Below are positions 32,727-43,109 of a DNA stretch of 64,000 bases, piece by piece. Made by a program: the position numbers and the translations under genes. Below the pieces are notes generated by a model that had not been told where the DNA came from, ran no database searches, and saw only the letters and a program-made list of their open reading frames with translations. Origin of the DNA: Sepiola atlantica (lineage: Eukaryota > Mollusca > Cephalopoda > Sepiida > Sepiolidae); NCBI GenBank assembly GCA_963556195.1, contig OY744520.1, positions 148,284,429 through 148,348,428 on the forward strand, in the 5' to 3' direction. Position 1 is the first letter of the stretch. Each line of letters begins with the position of its first letter.

Positions 32727-32944
32727 ATAATTGTTGTGTCGTTGTCCCACAGTAAATAATAAATAAAGGAAGTCAAGTCGAGGTTTGGTTTAACAAGTGT
32801 ATTAACAAAGTAAGAAAGTGACTAGCTGTTGGCGAGACAGTTACAAGGTGGTGCTTTTTCTTCAGTGTCTCTGGTGACTCGCACTATTTATAGTGACAAC
32901 CGGTGTTGTTTCTCCTGTGTAAGAACAGCCGGTGTAACAATAAT
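32727..32944. mobile_element. Solo LTR with 5-bp target-site duplication
   Basis: The 208-bp body 32732-32939 starts TGTT and ends AACA, the usual LTR ends, and is flanked by ATAAT at 32727-32731 and 32940-32944. Inside are an AATAAATAAAGG poly-A-signal-like block near the start and CTATTTATAGTG, a TATA-like box. No coding sequence or primer-binding site follows, so this is a solo LTR. Orientation is uncertain. Five-base duplications fit Gypsy/Copia-type elements. Confidence 0.65.
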
Positions 32945-33860
32945 TATATTTTCTTTTTGTCAAACATGATACAAATGGGCTTTAGGTTCGCGCTTTACAT
33001 TTGTAAAAAAGAAAATACGATCCTTTATTTTATTTTAATGATCACATAAAATATATAAAATTAAAACAAAAACAAGGAACAATAATGATACGGCGTTCAG
33101 AGCATGGATCTAGGTTTACATGATTCCGGAAAACATAAGCAGATACTTGAAGGCAACAAAGACTAGTTATTTATCGTACATAATTTCAGCAAATCTCATT
33201 TTATTCATACTCTATTTCACTGAATTAATTCTGAATACAACCTGCACCTCCCCAATACATATTTTAAAACGTGAAAGATAACAAATAAAAAATAATATGG
33301 TTTTATTGGAAAGGGTGCAAAGAGACATAGGAATCGGCTTCAATCCTGGTAACGCCGTGTCTTTGCACTGATGAAAGCGAACACGAAATCAAAAATGGGC
33401 GTACCTATGTTGAATTCAATCGAAAATCATGAAATGCTTTGTTTAAATTCGATTTTACTCATACGCCATCGTTTACAGATAGAAGACAAGAAAAAACAAA
33501 CCTCAATTTAAAAAATGCTTTTTCTCAACGTTTGAATACTTCGAAATAGTATTCGTCATCATAATGATCATAACATTTTGTCCGGTTGAATTTACTTGAC
33601 ATTATTATTGCAAGCACATTTCATTTTGTATTTGGTGGTTAAACGTATAATTTATCAGACGGAAATGTTCATCCATTTCGCCCTGAAGAAACAGAAGAAA
33701 CAGAAGAACAAATTATTCGTTCTCCTGAATGCTTTTTAATAAACACTATATTGTTATCATAATGTTTAAAGATATTTTATTGGTGGATAGACATTTTTAT
33801 AGCTTTTTAATCTGAGTTTATTTATTTTTCAAATCTTAAAATCCAGATTTGTGTGGCTTT
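32945..33860. other. Unassigned AT-rich stretch
   Basis: Contains GAAGAAACAGAAGAAACAGA at about 33685-33705; otherwise nothing recognised. Confidence 0.3.
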
Positions 33861-33865
33861 CTATA

Positions 33866-33866
<1 letters not shown>

Positions 33867-33918
<52 letters not shown>

Positions 33919-33921
33919 CAA

Positions 33922-33977
<56 letters not shown>

Positions 33978-33996
33978 ATAATAATAATAATAATAA
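33867..33996. repeat. (AAT)n(ACT)n(AAT)n compound microsatellite
   Basis: AAT to about 33914, ACT/TAC to about 33976, then AAT again. Confidence 0.95.
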
Positions 33997-34129
33997 TACA
34001 AATATGATGATATTAGGCATTTTTCTACCGCGGGGCGATTTTTATATTCGTTCTAAATGGAACACTTTGAGGGTTTCTGTGAAATATTTCCGTAATGGAA
34101 AATTCCTTTGAAAGAGGCTGTGAAAGATG

Positions 34130-34510
34130 AGATTTCAAATGACAAGAAAGGAACACTATTGATAAAGATGAATGAAGAGATAGAAGAGAGAAAGAGGAGA
34201 AACATTCAAGAGGTGGGATGGAAAATAGAGGGATACTAATGAAGTGAAAGAAATACGACGAGAAAGGGAAGAAGAGGAGGAGGGAGAAAGACGGAGAATG
34301 TGAGATAACATAATGTTAGAACAGAAAAAGCAGAAGAATAACACTAAAACTAAAAACAAAAAGAAGAATGAGAATAGAACAAAAATGATGACAAAATGAG
34401 GAGGGGAGAATAGGAGAGGAGATAAACAAAGAAAGATGAAGAAGAAAGAAGAAAAAAGAAAAGTAGAACATGAAATAGAAAAAGAAGAAATAAAAATAAG
34501 ACGAAGAAGA

Positions 34511-34512
<2 letters not shown>
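34130..34512. other. Purine-rich tract
   Basis: Plus strand almost entirely A and G; no coding signal. Confidence 0.6.

Positions 34513-34598
<86 letters not shown>
34513..34598. repeat. (AAT)n microsatellite
   Basis: Almost pure AAT tract, abutting a LINE fragment on its right. Confidence 0.95.
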
Positions 34599-34602
34599 TC
34601 AT

Positions 34603-34785
34603 AAGTTGGACTAAAGAACAACTCAGGCACCTTGACCAGAGGACTAGACAATTAATGACCATGCACAACGCACTAAATCCAAAAGACGATACAGACAGAC
34701 TCTACATGAAGAGAAACGAAGTTGGAAGGGGACTTGTAAATATAGAAGACTGTGCATGGGTAAATGGTGGCTTTGTAGAGATATA
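34603..34785 (+). pseudogene. LINE C-terminal fragment of a second family
   Basis: Open for 60 codons to the stop at 34783-34785: LRHLDQRTRQLMTMHNALNP, then DRLYMKRNEVGRGL and VNIEDCAW. The RTRxLMTM and DRLYxxRxExGRGL blocks are typical of the C-terminal region of certain non-LTR retrotransposon ORF2 proteins. I cannot fix the clade. The upstream part is replaced by (AAT)n. Confidence 0.7.
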
Positions 34786-34786
34786 G

Positions 34787-35530
34787 AAGAATGTCAGGTG
34801 TGATAAGTTTTCAAGCACGGTACAGGGAGCACATATTCTTTTCAGCAGCTATGGCAATGCTTTATATATATATTTATTCCAATTAATTTTGCTTGTGATT
34901 GTGTGGCCGATGGGTTAGAACGTTGGACTCAGGTAGGGTAATATTTGCCATAACAATCGGTTGTTAAAGAGGTTTCTTTGTAGTTATTGAAGGAAAATAG
35001 CTTTGTCTTTTCCGCATAAAATGTTTCGACCCATTCATGAACCCATTCCACTACAGACTTGAGGTCACTTTCGAAGGATTCGGCCATTGCCTCGGATATC
35101 TGCGCGTCCGTTTAGCTTAAATTACGAGATAAAGCGTGGTGTCGTCAGCATATATGCCCATCTCAGATACAATGTCATCAGGGAGGGCATTTATGAAAAC
35201 CAGGAACAATAATGGTCCATGGATCGAGCCTGGAGTACAACGTTTATGTCACGTTTGGATGAACAAACATCGATGACAACCGGGATAGCAGTATTTTATT
35301 ATATTAAATATTTGTCCAGTAATATCATATAGATGAATTTTAATAAAAAGCCTTTCATGCCAGACCTTGTCAAAAGCTTCGGATATATCAAGCGCTACCA
35401 CGCTTGCTTAACCTGCCTTGTCCCGTGTATGGTATATGCCTTCAGAGATGACCATTAGGATATCAGCTGTAGATCGTGCTTGCCTAAATCCATACTGAAA
35501 AATGTCTAGCAAAGAATGTGTTCAGCAGTC
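34787..35530 (-). pseudogene. CR1-like LINE reverse transcriptase remnant
   Basis: Minus-strand blocks: QYGFRQARSTADILMVISEG (about 35.50-35.44 kb), ALDISEAFDKVWHERL (motif A with its Asp), PGSIHGPLLFLVFIN (motif B), IYADDTTLYL (about 35.15 kb, the catalytic YADD), then sequence alignable to 63.37-63.60 kb in the copy at the window end. A stop separates KAG from ASVVALD, and others follow. It ends tail to tail with the LINE fragment at 34603-34785. Confidence 0.85.
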
Positions 35531-36800
35531 AACGGTGAATTGTGAAAGTCAGTTCCCACTATGTTACGTTCCCGCCAACAACTTTGTTTACTTTTCTTAT
35601 TTTTAGACAAAAACACATTTTCTTTCGTTTATTACATTTTCATGTGAATTGAACAGAATAGTTTACAAAGACCCCTCCTTATATTAAGAATGGCGTTCTA
35701 AATTATAAGGTTATTATATAGAAAGTCATTCTTAACATGGGGAGATATGGGGGCTTGTTACAAATATTTTTTGGAGTATTTATAAAGACGAAAACATTAC
35801 AATTATAATAAAGATATTTGTAGTAAAAGTCAAATTCAAAATTTACAAGGAAAAAAATCATTTTTCACAATTTCTCATGTGTTGACCTAAACTTTTGTAT
35901 GTGTAAAAAACACAGGTAACTGATTTTCGATATTAATTGCTGACTGCTTTACACATTCTAAGCCGGAAAAACTCAAAAATATTATTGAACATTGGCCATA
36001 CTTTACAGAAATTCCACAGTATTATATGGTATTCTCTTTTTTCTAACTGTAAAAGTAATTCTTACGTAAATATTCCTCAGATAAATAAAACAAATTCCAC
36101 GTTAAGGTTGACGCTGACTACAGAATTCTATTCATAACCGCTTATTAAATTTTGGATCAAGTCATTTTGAAATGAATCAAATGTAAACTTTTAAATTGAA
36201 CGATACAAGATAATCCACAATTACTATTTCGTATTATGATACGACGATGTCATACTTGATGGGGTGGACGATGATACCATACGTACAAACGAGTATCCAA
36301 GCCTATTTTCATATATTATTTATCTATTAAAACAACACCAGTAATATTTAAGTTATGATCCTAGCCACATCGCTCTCAAAGATACTGTTCGACGAGCACG
36401 AAGCATTGCTGGCTTCGCATCGATCTTCGAAGCAGTTTGGCTCGACAAAGGCATAGCAAGCGACCCAATGGCCTAACGGTTTTACCCTTTGTAAACGCCA
36501 AGTCGATAATATAGTATGCGACATGTGTCAGCACGTTTTCGCCATTGTCAGTAACGGTATCGGCGAGAAACCCTGGACAGTTAGCAGTGTCAGCAGAGGA
36601 ACGTCCGCGATCAAAAAGTTGTATTCAAGGCGATCGCTGTTGAGACAAGTGGAGAGACAGGCCTCACCACCCGAGACTTCCTCAACAGTGTTCGTCTAAT
36701 AGACGAACATTATTTTGTTTTCGGCTTGAGGAAATCTGACTTGTTAACACTATGATTGAAACGTGTCATTATGTTTAGCCCCCAGCTGTTTATATACACA
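35531..36800. other. Unassigned; GC-richer patch at 36.35-36.71 kb
   Basis: About 36350-36710 has raised GC and few simple repeats but no long open frame. GTTCGTCTAATAGACGAAC at 36691-36709 is a perfect 9-bp-arm hairpin with one central base. Confidence 0.35.
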
Positions 36801-36806
36801 ACACTG

Positions 36807-36812
<6 letters not shown>

Positions 36813-36857
<45 letters not shown>

Positions 36858-36920
36858 TGGCAGCAATATATATAAATATGTATATATCTACTTATATATA
36901 TATATGGTGGCAGCAAACCA
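36813..36920. repeat. (AT)n and a duplicated ATATGGTGGCAGCAA junction
   Basis: (AT)n at 36813-36855 followed by GGTGGCAGCAA; the same junction recurs at 36905-36916. Confidence 0.85.
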
Positions 36921-37374
36921 GTTATTGAGTATTGACATCGCTTGTTCATTAAATTCCCGCGTGAGCATATCAAATATGACTGTTCGAGCTCGCCAAACTG
37001 TTACACTGTCTGACACAGTGATTCTAAACATATTGCCCTATACAAGTCGTTGATTGGGATATATCTTCGTTGATTCTTTCATTTGTTTTATAAAATTAAG
37101 ATTAGCATTTTTTCCGAATAGATGGTTGCGATTGTGACTTGTAAGACCTGCATTTCTCGGCGATACTGAACCATAGTCCCCAGAGACCAAAGCACAGAGA
37201 ATTGCAACTATTTATTTTGTCATATCTTATTGATACTCAATATGTTTCCTTTGATATTCATGCACACCAATAGTAATGCCCCGTCTCCATTTTGCTCTAT
37301 TTAGCACATTCTGTTCCTATTTACTGTTTAGGATCCCATATATTCAGAGATTACTTTACGATATCCTCCACATC

Positions 37375-37376
<2 letters not shown>

Positions 37377-37449
<73 letters not shown>
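37377..37449. repeat. (AT)n microsatellite
   Basis: Pure AT tract. Confidence 0.95.
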
Positions 37450-37453
<4 letters not shown>

Positions 37454-37639
37454 GGTGTACTAAAAGCGAACTTTTAGGGAAGGTAAAACCTATTGTGAAG
37501 AGTATACAGCTCAATATCCAGGATAGAGCAGGTAGATATGAACAAGAATGGAAAGGAATTAGAGAAGCAAAAGCCAAATCAAAATTCAATTCAATTGCTC
37601 AGAGCAAGGTATATTCCGCAAAAAGGCAATTTATTCAAG

Positions 37640-37755
37640 TTAAATTTTCCTTAAGCCAGGCTTTTCAAAGATCAAAATCTTATCATAAGAGGAAGTCGCT
37701 CGGATAGATAAGTTGGCAAAGGCCAAGATTTAAAATTTGAAAAAATAAAATAAAA
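37640..37755 (-). repeat. Dispersed repeat, second copy of the element at 20.26-20.35 kb
   Basis: Shares the CCTTAAGCCAGGCTTTTC block, AAAGATCAAAATCTTATCAT and the GATAAGTTGGCA block (plus reading) with 20257-20350. Confidence 0.75.
37647..37694 (-). ncRNA. Hammerhead-like fold in a dispersed repeat, copy 2
   Basis: Minus strand: stem I TTCCT (37694-37690) with AGGAA (37651-37647); core CTTATGA (37689-37683, one change from CTGATGA); stem II AAGAT/ATCTT with TTTG loop; GAAA intact at 37666-37663; stem III AAGC/GCTT with CTG loop; candidate triplet TTA before stem I. Copy 1 at 20.26 kb has the intact first core but a damaged GAAA, so a parent with both cores intact is implied. Confidence 0.55.
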
Positions 37756-37967
37756 GGCACGTGCCTCTTAACGACCTACCTATCTACATCTCATTCTCTC
37801 CGCTGGACTTCTCGACACCGGACTTTTTCGCAATCGGACATTTGCTTGCATTCGAGCAGAGTTTTGCCCTGTGTTTCTTTCCCTACAACTTTTATTTTAT
37901 TTTTTCATTAATTAATGAATCAAACAAATTCACTAGCAATTTAATTAAGTTTACATAATTAGTAGTA

Positions 37968-38014
37968 CGAAAACATAATAATAACAATGATTAAAATAAT
38001 ATAAAATAATAATA

Positions 38015-38066
<52 letters not shown>

Positions 38067-38153
38067 TAATAATAATGATAATAATAATAATAATAATATC
38101 GTTTATGATTTAAAAGTGCTAAAAGTTACTATTGATATGTGTTAATAATAATC

Positions 38154-38187
<34 letters not shown>

Positions 38188-38623
38188 TATTACTACTACT
38201 ACTACTACTACTACTACTAATAATAATAATATCAATAACAATAATAGCAATCGATAATAATACTAATTAATAAAAAGTAATAATCAGGTAAAAAATAAAA
38301 TAATCAGGAAATATTAGAAGGTAATAACAACATTAAATAATAAATAATAATTAACAATAATAATAAAACTGATAATAATATAGAAGAAGGTAGCAGTGAC
38401 ATTAATCATCATGTTTGTAAATATGGTAATAGGGATAATTTTATTAATAACAGTAGAATTAGTAGTTGAAATAATATCAATCATATTAAAAATGGTAATA
38501 ACTATAATAGTTAAATAAATAATAATGATCACAATGGTAGCATAATCAACATAACAATAGTTATAATTATAATACAAATAATAATGAATAATACTAAAAA
38601 TAAAAATAATACATATAGTGGTC

Positions 38624-38681
<58 letters not shown>

Positions 38682-38882
38682 TGATAAAAATTATAAGAAT
38701 ATAAATATCATTCATAGTAATACCAGTATTGCTACTAAATTAATAATAACAATAGTAGTAAAAGCTAAATGACGGCAACTATGGTAATAGTAATATTATT
38801 GACAATAATAATAATAATAGTGGTAGTATAGTCAATGTTACTGCTACATTCAATAATAATTATGAAAATGATAGTAAAAAGA

Positions 38883-38946
<64 letters not shown>

Positions 38947-39190
38947 TGATAATAATAATAATCATAATAATCTCGATAATGATGCCGAAATGACAGATAA
39001 TAATATTTAAAAATATTAATAATGATGATAAAAATCAATAATAATAATCTATAACAATAAAATTTGTAAGCAATAGTTGGATAAAAATAATCATGGGATA
39101 TTAGAGGATAAAAAAATTATGAAGAAGATGACAATTAATATTAATAATAGTAGTTGTAAATATGATAATAAAATAAATTATTTGATAATA
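37968..39190. repeat. Long AAT-rich simple-sequence region
   Basis: About 1.2 kb of mostly AAT/ATA/ACT triplets, with purer arrays at 38014-38100, 38150-38230, 38625-38680 and 38887-38945. Asn-rich and Ile-rich frames are artefacts. Confidence 0.95.
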
Positions 39191-39194
39191 GAGA

Positions 39195-39545
39195 AATTAT
39201 ATATATATACATAAAACACCATTGACATGATCATCACGTAAGGTCGTTTTAACTATAAGCTTATCAAGAGTTAATCTATAGTTTTAAGTGAATGAAACAT
39301 ATCATAACGTCATAGCTTTGTGATGTCACCCTTTTTGTGAAGTCATAACGGATATTCTAGTTGTCTTTCAGATGGTTTTCGATAATGTCATCTTTTTGTG
39401 ACGTTCATCAATATGATCAAAAGCAAACAAAATTAAAAAAACAATATAAAAAACGGATTAGTCTCTCTCTCTTTCTCTATCTCTCGCTCTCTCTCCATAT
39501 GTATATGCATATGTTTATGTATATGTATATATATATACATGTATA
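39195..39545. other. Unassigned sequence
   Basis: Ends with a CT-rich patch at 39460-39495. Nothing recognised. Confidence 0.3.
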
Positions 39546-39546
39546 A

Positions 39547-39548
<2 letters not shown>

Positions 39549-39578
<30 letters not shown>

Positions 39579-39608
39579 AAGTATATATATATATATACAT
39601 GTATAAGT

Positions 39609-39640
<32 letters not shown>

Positions 39641-39642
39641 AA

Positions 39643-39695
<53 letters not shown>
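39549..39695. repeat. (AT)n with regularly spaced ACATGTATAAGT units
   Basis: Three ACATGTATAAGT-type motifs separated by (AT)n of differing length, then pure (AT)n. Confidence 0.9.
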
Positions 39696-39700
<5 letters not shown>

Positions 39701-39854
39701 CCGGCGGCACAGTTATAAAAGTGGGGTGGCTCTCCTAAAAAGTGGTGGGGGGGGCGGTTAAACACATGCATATATAACTTCATTATTGATGACCGTAAAG
39801 TGGTGCCGCCTCCATGATATATATATTTATTTATTTATTTTATACGTACATAAA

Positions 39855-39980
39855 AGTAATCCATGGACATGTTTTTTTTGCTCACAGCCGTCATCAGTAT
39901 GGCTAACTTAGACAAGGATTGAACCTTCGATATGGATGTCTATAGTCCAGCGACCAAGACACCCTGTCTAGAAATATGTA
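39855..39980 (-). repeat. Short dispersed repeat with box B-like motif and hammerhead-like relic
   Basis: Minus strand: GGTTCAATCC at about 39935-39926 is an almost perfect Pol III box B. It is followed downstream by CCATACTGATGA (39902-39891) and, after an A run where GAAAC is expected, by GTC (39868-39866) and CATGG. CCAT can pair with ATGG as stem I, next to an A-C mismatch. The second core is lost, so no activity is expected. Related to 28863-28960. Confidence 0.45.
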
Positions 39981-40194
39981 CGATTTTATCACCTAAATAT
40001 TTAATGTATTTTTATGTAATTATTTTTTATTGTTCATTGCAACGTTTCTTGTGTTTTGCTCACTAGTACTTCGATTGTATCACTCCCTAAACTCTTAAAT
40101 TCGAATACGTCGATGTTTCGCACAAAGAAACTTCTATAATATCAACATTTATTTTCCAAAAATTATTTTATAAAGCGAACATTTATAGTAATTG

Positions 40195-40757
40195 GAGTAA
40201 TTGTTGTTGTAGTAATAGTTATTGTTGTAGTAGTTGTAGTACTAATTGTAGTACTAGTTCATGTAGTAAATGTGGTAGTAGTTGTAGTAGTAGTTGCTAA
40301 GAGTAGTTGTTGCAGTAGAGGTAGTAGTTGTTGTAATAGTAGGTGTTGTAGTAGTAGTTTTAGTAGTAGTTCTAGTACTAATAATAGTAGTATTATTTGT
40401 TTATAGGAAATGTAGTTGTATTTGTTGTAGTTATAATTTTAGCAATGGTTTTAGTACTAGTTGTAGTAGTAGCTGTCATGGTAGGAATTTTGGTAGTAGT
40501 ATTTGTAGTTGTAGTCGTTGGAGCAGTAGTTGTCGTAGTAGCGTTTGTGGGAAATATTGTAGTAGTAGCTACTGTAGTAGTACGTGTTGTAGTAGGAGCT
40601 GTAGTAGTTGTTGTTGTAGGAGTTGTTGTTGTAGAAGTAGCTGTTGTAGAATTAGTTGTTGTAGTACTAGTTGTTGAAGTATTAGTTGTTGCTTTTGTAG
40701 CAGTTATTGACGTATTAGTTAGAGTTTTTGTAGAAGTTGTTGTAGTAGTACTTGTTT
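40195..40757. repeat. Degenerate GTAGTT/GTAGTA minisatellite, plus strand almost free of C
   Basis: About 560 bases of GTAGTWGTT variants. All three plus frames yield low-complexity Val-, Ser- or Cys-rich strings; these are artefacts. Confidence 0.9.
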
Positions 40758-40852
40758 AGAGTTGATTCATGTATGGGTCATGAATCTAAAATTGCAAATA
40801 CTTCTATGAACTTACATTAATAATTTATATCATCGTAAAGAGTTGTATACGT

Positions 40853-40853
<1 letters not shown>

Positions 40854-40883
<30 letters not shown>

Positions 40884-40888
40884 CATAC

Positions 40889-40933
<45 letters not shown>

Positions 40934-40966
40934 AAGAGTGAGAGAGAGAAAGAGAGAGAGAGAGAC
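40854..40966. repeat. (CA)n, (AT)n, (GA)n compound microsatellite
   Basis: CA tract, AT tract with ACAT interruptions, then GA tract. Confidence 0.95.
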
Positions 40967-41474
40967 AGGTAGATAGATAACGAATAACTAGAGAGAGAAA
41001 GAGCAAAAATATGTTCTTTGTTTAACAACTAACCTTTATTTTTCGAAATTGTCCCTTAATATTAATCATCCTTATTCACCGACTTTGACATAAGTCGTTG
41101 TTTCCTTTGTGTTATTTTCAAGAATCGTCGTAGGTCGTCTCCCAGATAATTGTCACCTTTTCTTTCTTTTTTAACTATTTGTCAAGCGCTCAATGATTAT
41201 GAATGGTATTAGCAATTGTTTCAAGAATTCCGAAAGCCTAAATGACTGTCTGTAGATCTCCTGTGGCACCAGCGACAATAGTGCCGCTGCTCGGTGCTTC
41301 GGTATGGCAAAGTATCTCTTTGCAAGAAAACTGTTTCAACGAATATCGAATAATACACTTCATTACGGTTAGAATCTTGAGGCATAATTGTAAGACTAGG
41401 GTAACTCTCATCACAATGTCTTGAATTCAAGAAAGAAACTTGTATTATTTCTAAATGTAACTGTCTCGCTGTCT

Positions 41475-41477
<3 letters not shown>
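40967..41477. other. Unassigned sequence
   Basis: No family recognised. Confidence 0.3.
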
Positions 41478-41538
<61 letters not shown>

Positions 41539-41735
41539 TTTATGACTTTGCTATCTGTTAACGAGTTCAAAAATGTATGAAATTATTTGTGAAGTTTCAA
41601 TCAACCAGGAAACTGCAGTAAACTTTTTAAAATAAATGTAACACACTTATTATCGCTATAATAACTGTTTTAAAGTGTTTATATCTTGATACTAGTCGGT
41701 GACGAACAGTTTATGCTCATGGCATGCATACATGC

Positions 41736-41810
<75 letters not shown>
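41478..41810. repeat. Two (AT)n tracts with unique spacer
   Basis: (AT)n at 41478-41536 and 41741-41810; the second abuts the palindrome that follows. Confidence 0.95.
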
Positions 41811-41811
<1 letters not shown>

Positions 41812-41812
<1 letters not shown>

Positions 41813-42025
41813 TTATGAGATTGAACAAGACTAGATATACATTCGGATTGTACACATTATAAGTTATTTCGACCATAACTAGGTCTCCTCGGATGTGTTT
41901 CCAACCACAATTTAAACCGGTTTTAATTGTGGTTGGAAACACATGCGAGGAGACCTAGTTACGGCCGAAATAACTTATAATGTATACAATCCGAATGTAT
42001 ATCTAGTCTTGTTCAACTTCATAAC
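41812..42025. repeat. Palindrome with no spacer, 107-bp arms
   Basis: Arms 41812-41918 and 41919-42025 meet exactly at the centre CC|GG with no loop. Seven mismatches in 107 (about 93%), no gaps. The left end abuts (AT)n. The arms contain GAACAAGACTAGATATACAT and CTAGGTCTCCTC. No related single-arm copy seen in this window. Confidence 0.97.
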
Positions 42026-42081
42026 CTATTCATGCTCTGTTTGAACGGACATAGAGCTCTCCGAAAATAATCGAACCTGCA

Positions 42082-42151
42082 GACTATATATATATATATG
42101 GAGAGAGAGATAGATAGATAGATAGATAGATAGATTTAGAGAGAGAGAGAG

Positions 42152-42194
<43 letters not shown>
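42082..42194. repeat. (AT)n, (GATA)n and (GA)n compound microsatellite
   Basis: Short AT tract followed by GATA and GA arrays. Confidence 0.95.
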
Positions 42195-43015
<821 letters not shown>

Positions 43016-43109
43016 ATTAATTTTTAATTGTATTATCATTGTTTATATATATATATTCTTTTTTTTGTTTACATGTATATATATATACATATATATACAT
43101 ATATATGTA

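Noticed and set aside
34156..34668. Long minus-strand frames rich in Tyr, Leu and Phe
   Set aside because: They read through (AAT)n and a purine-rich tract; composition is explained by the repeats.
34904..34935. A tRNA-like stretch (TGGCCGATGGGTTAGAACGT) resembling a Pol III box A region and D arm
   Set aside because: Reverse-complemented, it aligns with coding sequence of the CR1-like LINE at 63.45-63.50 kb and lies in the right place within the minus-strand LINE copy. It has no box B. The tRNA resemblance is coincidental.
40294..40759. Val-rich and Ser/Cys-rich frames
   Set aside because: They are frame readings of a degenerate GTAGTT minisatellite with no domain.
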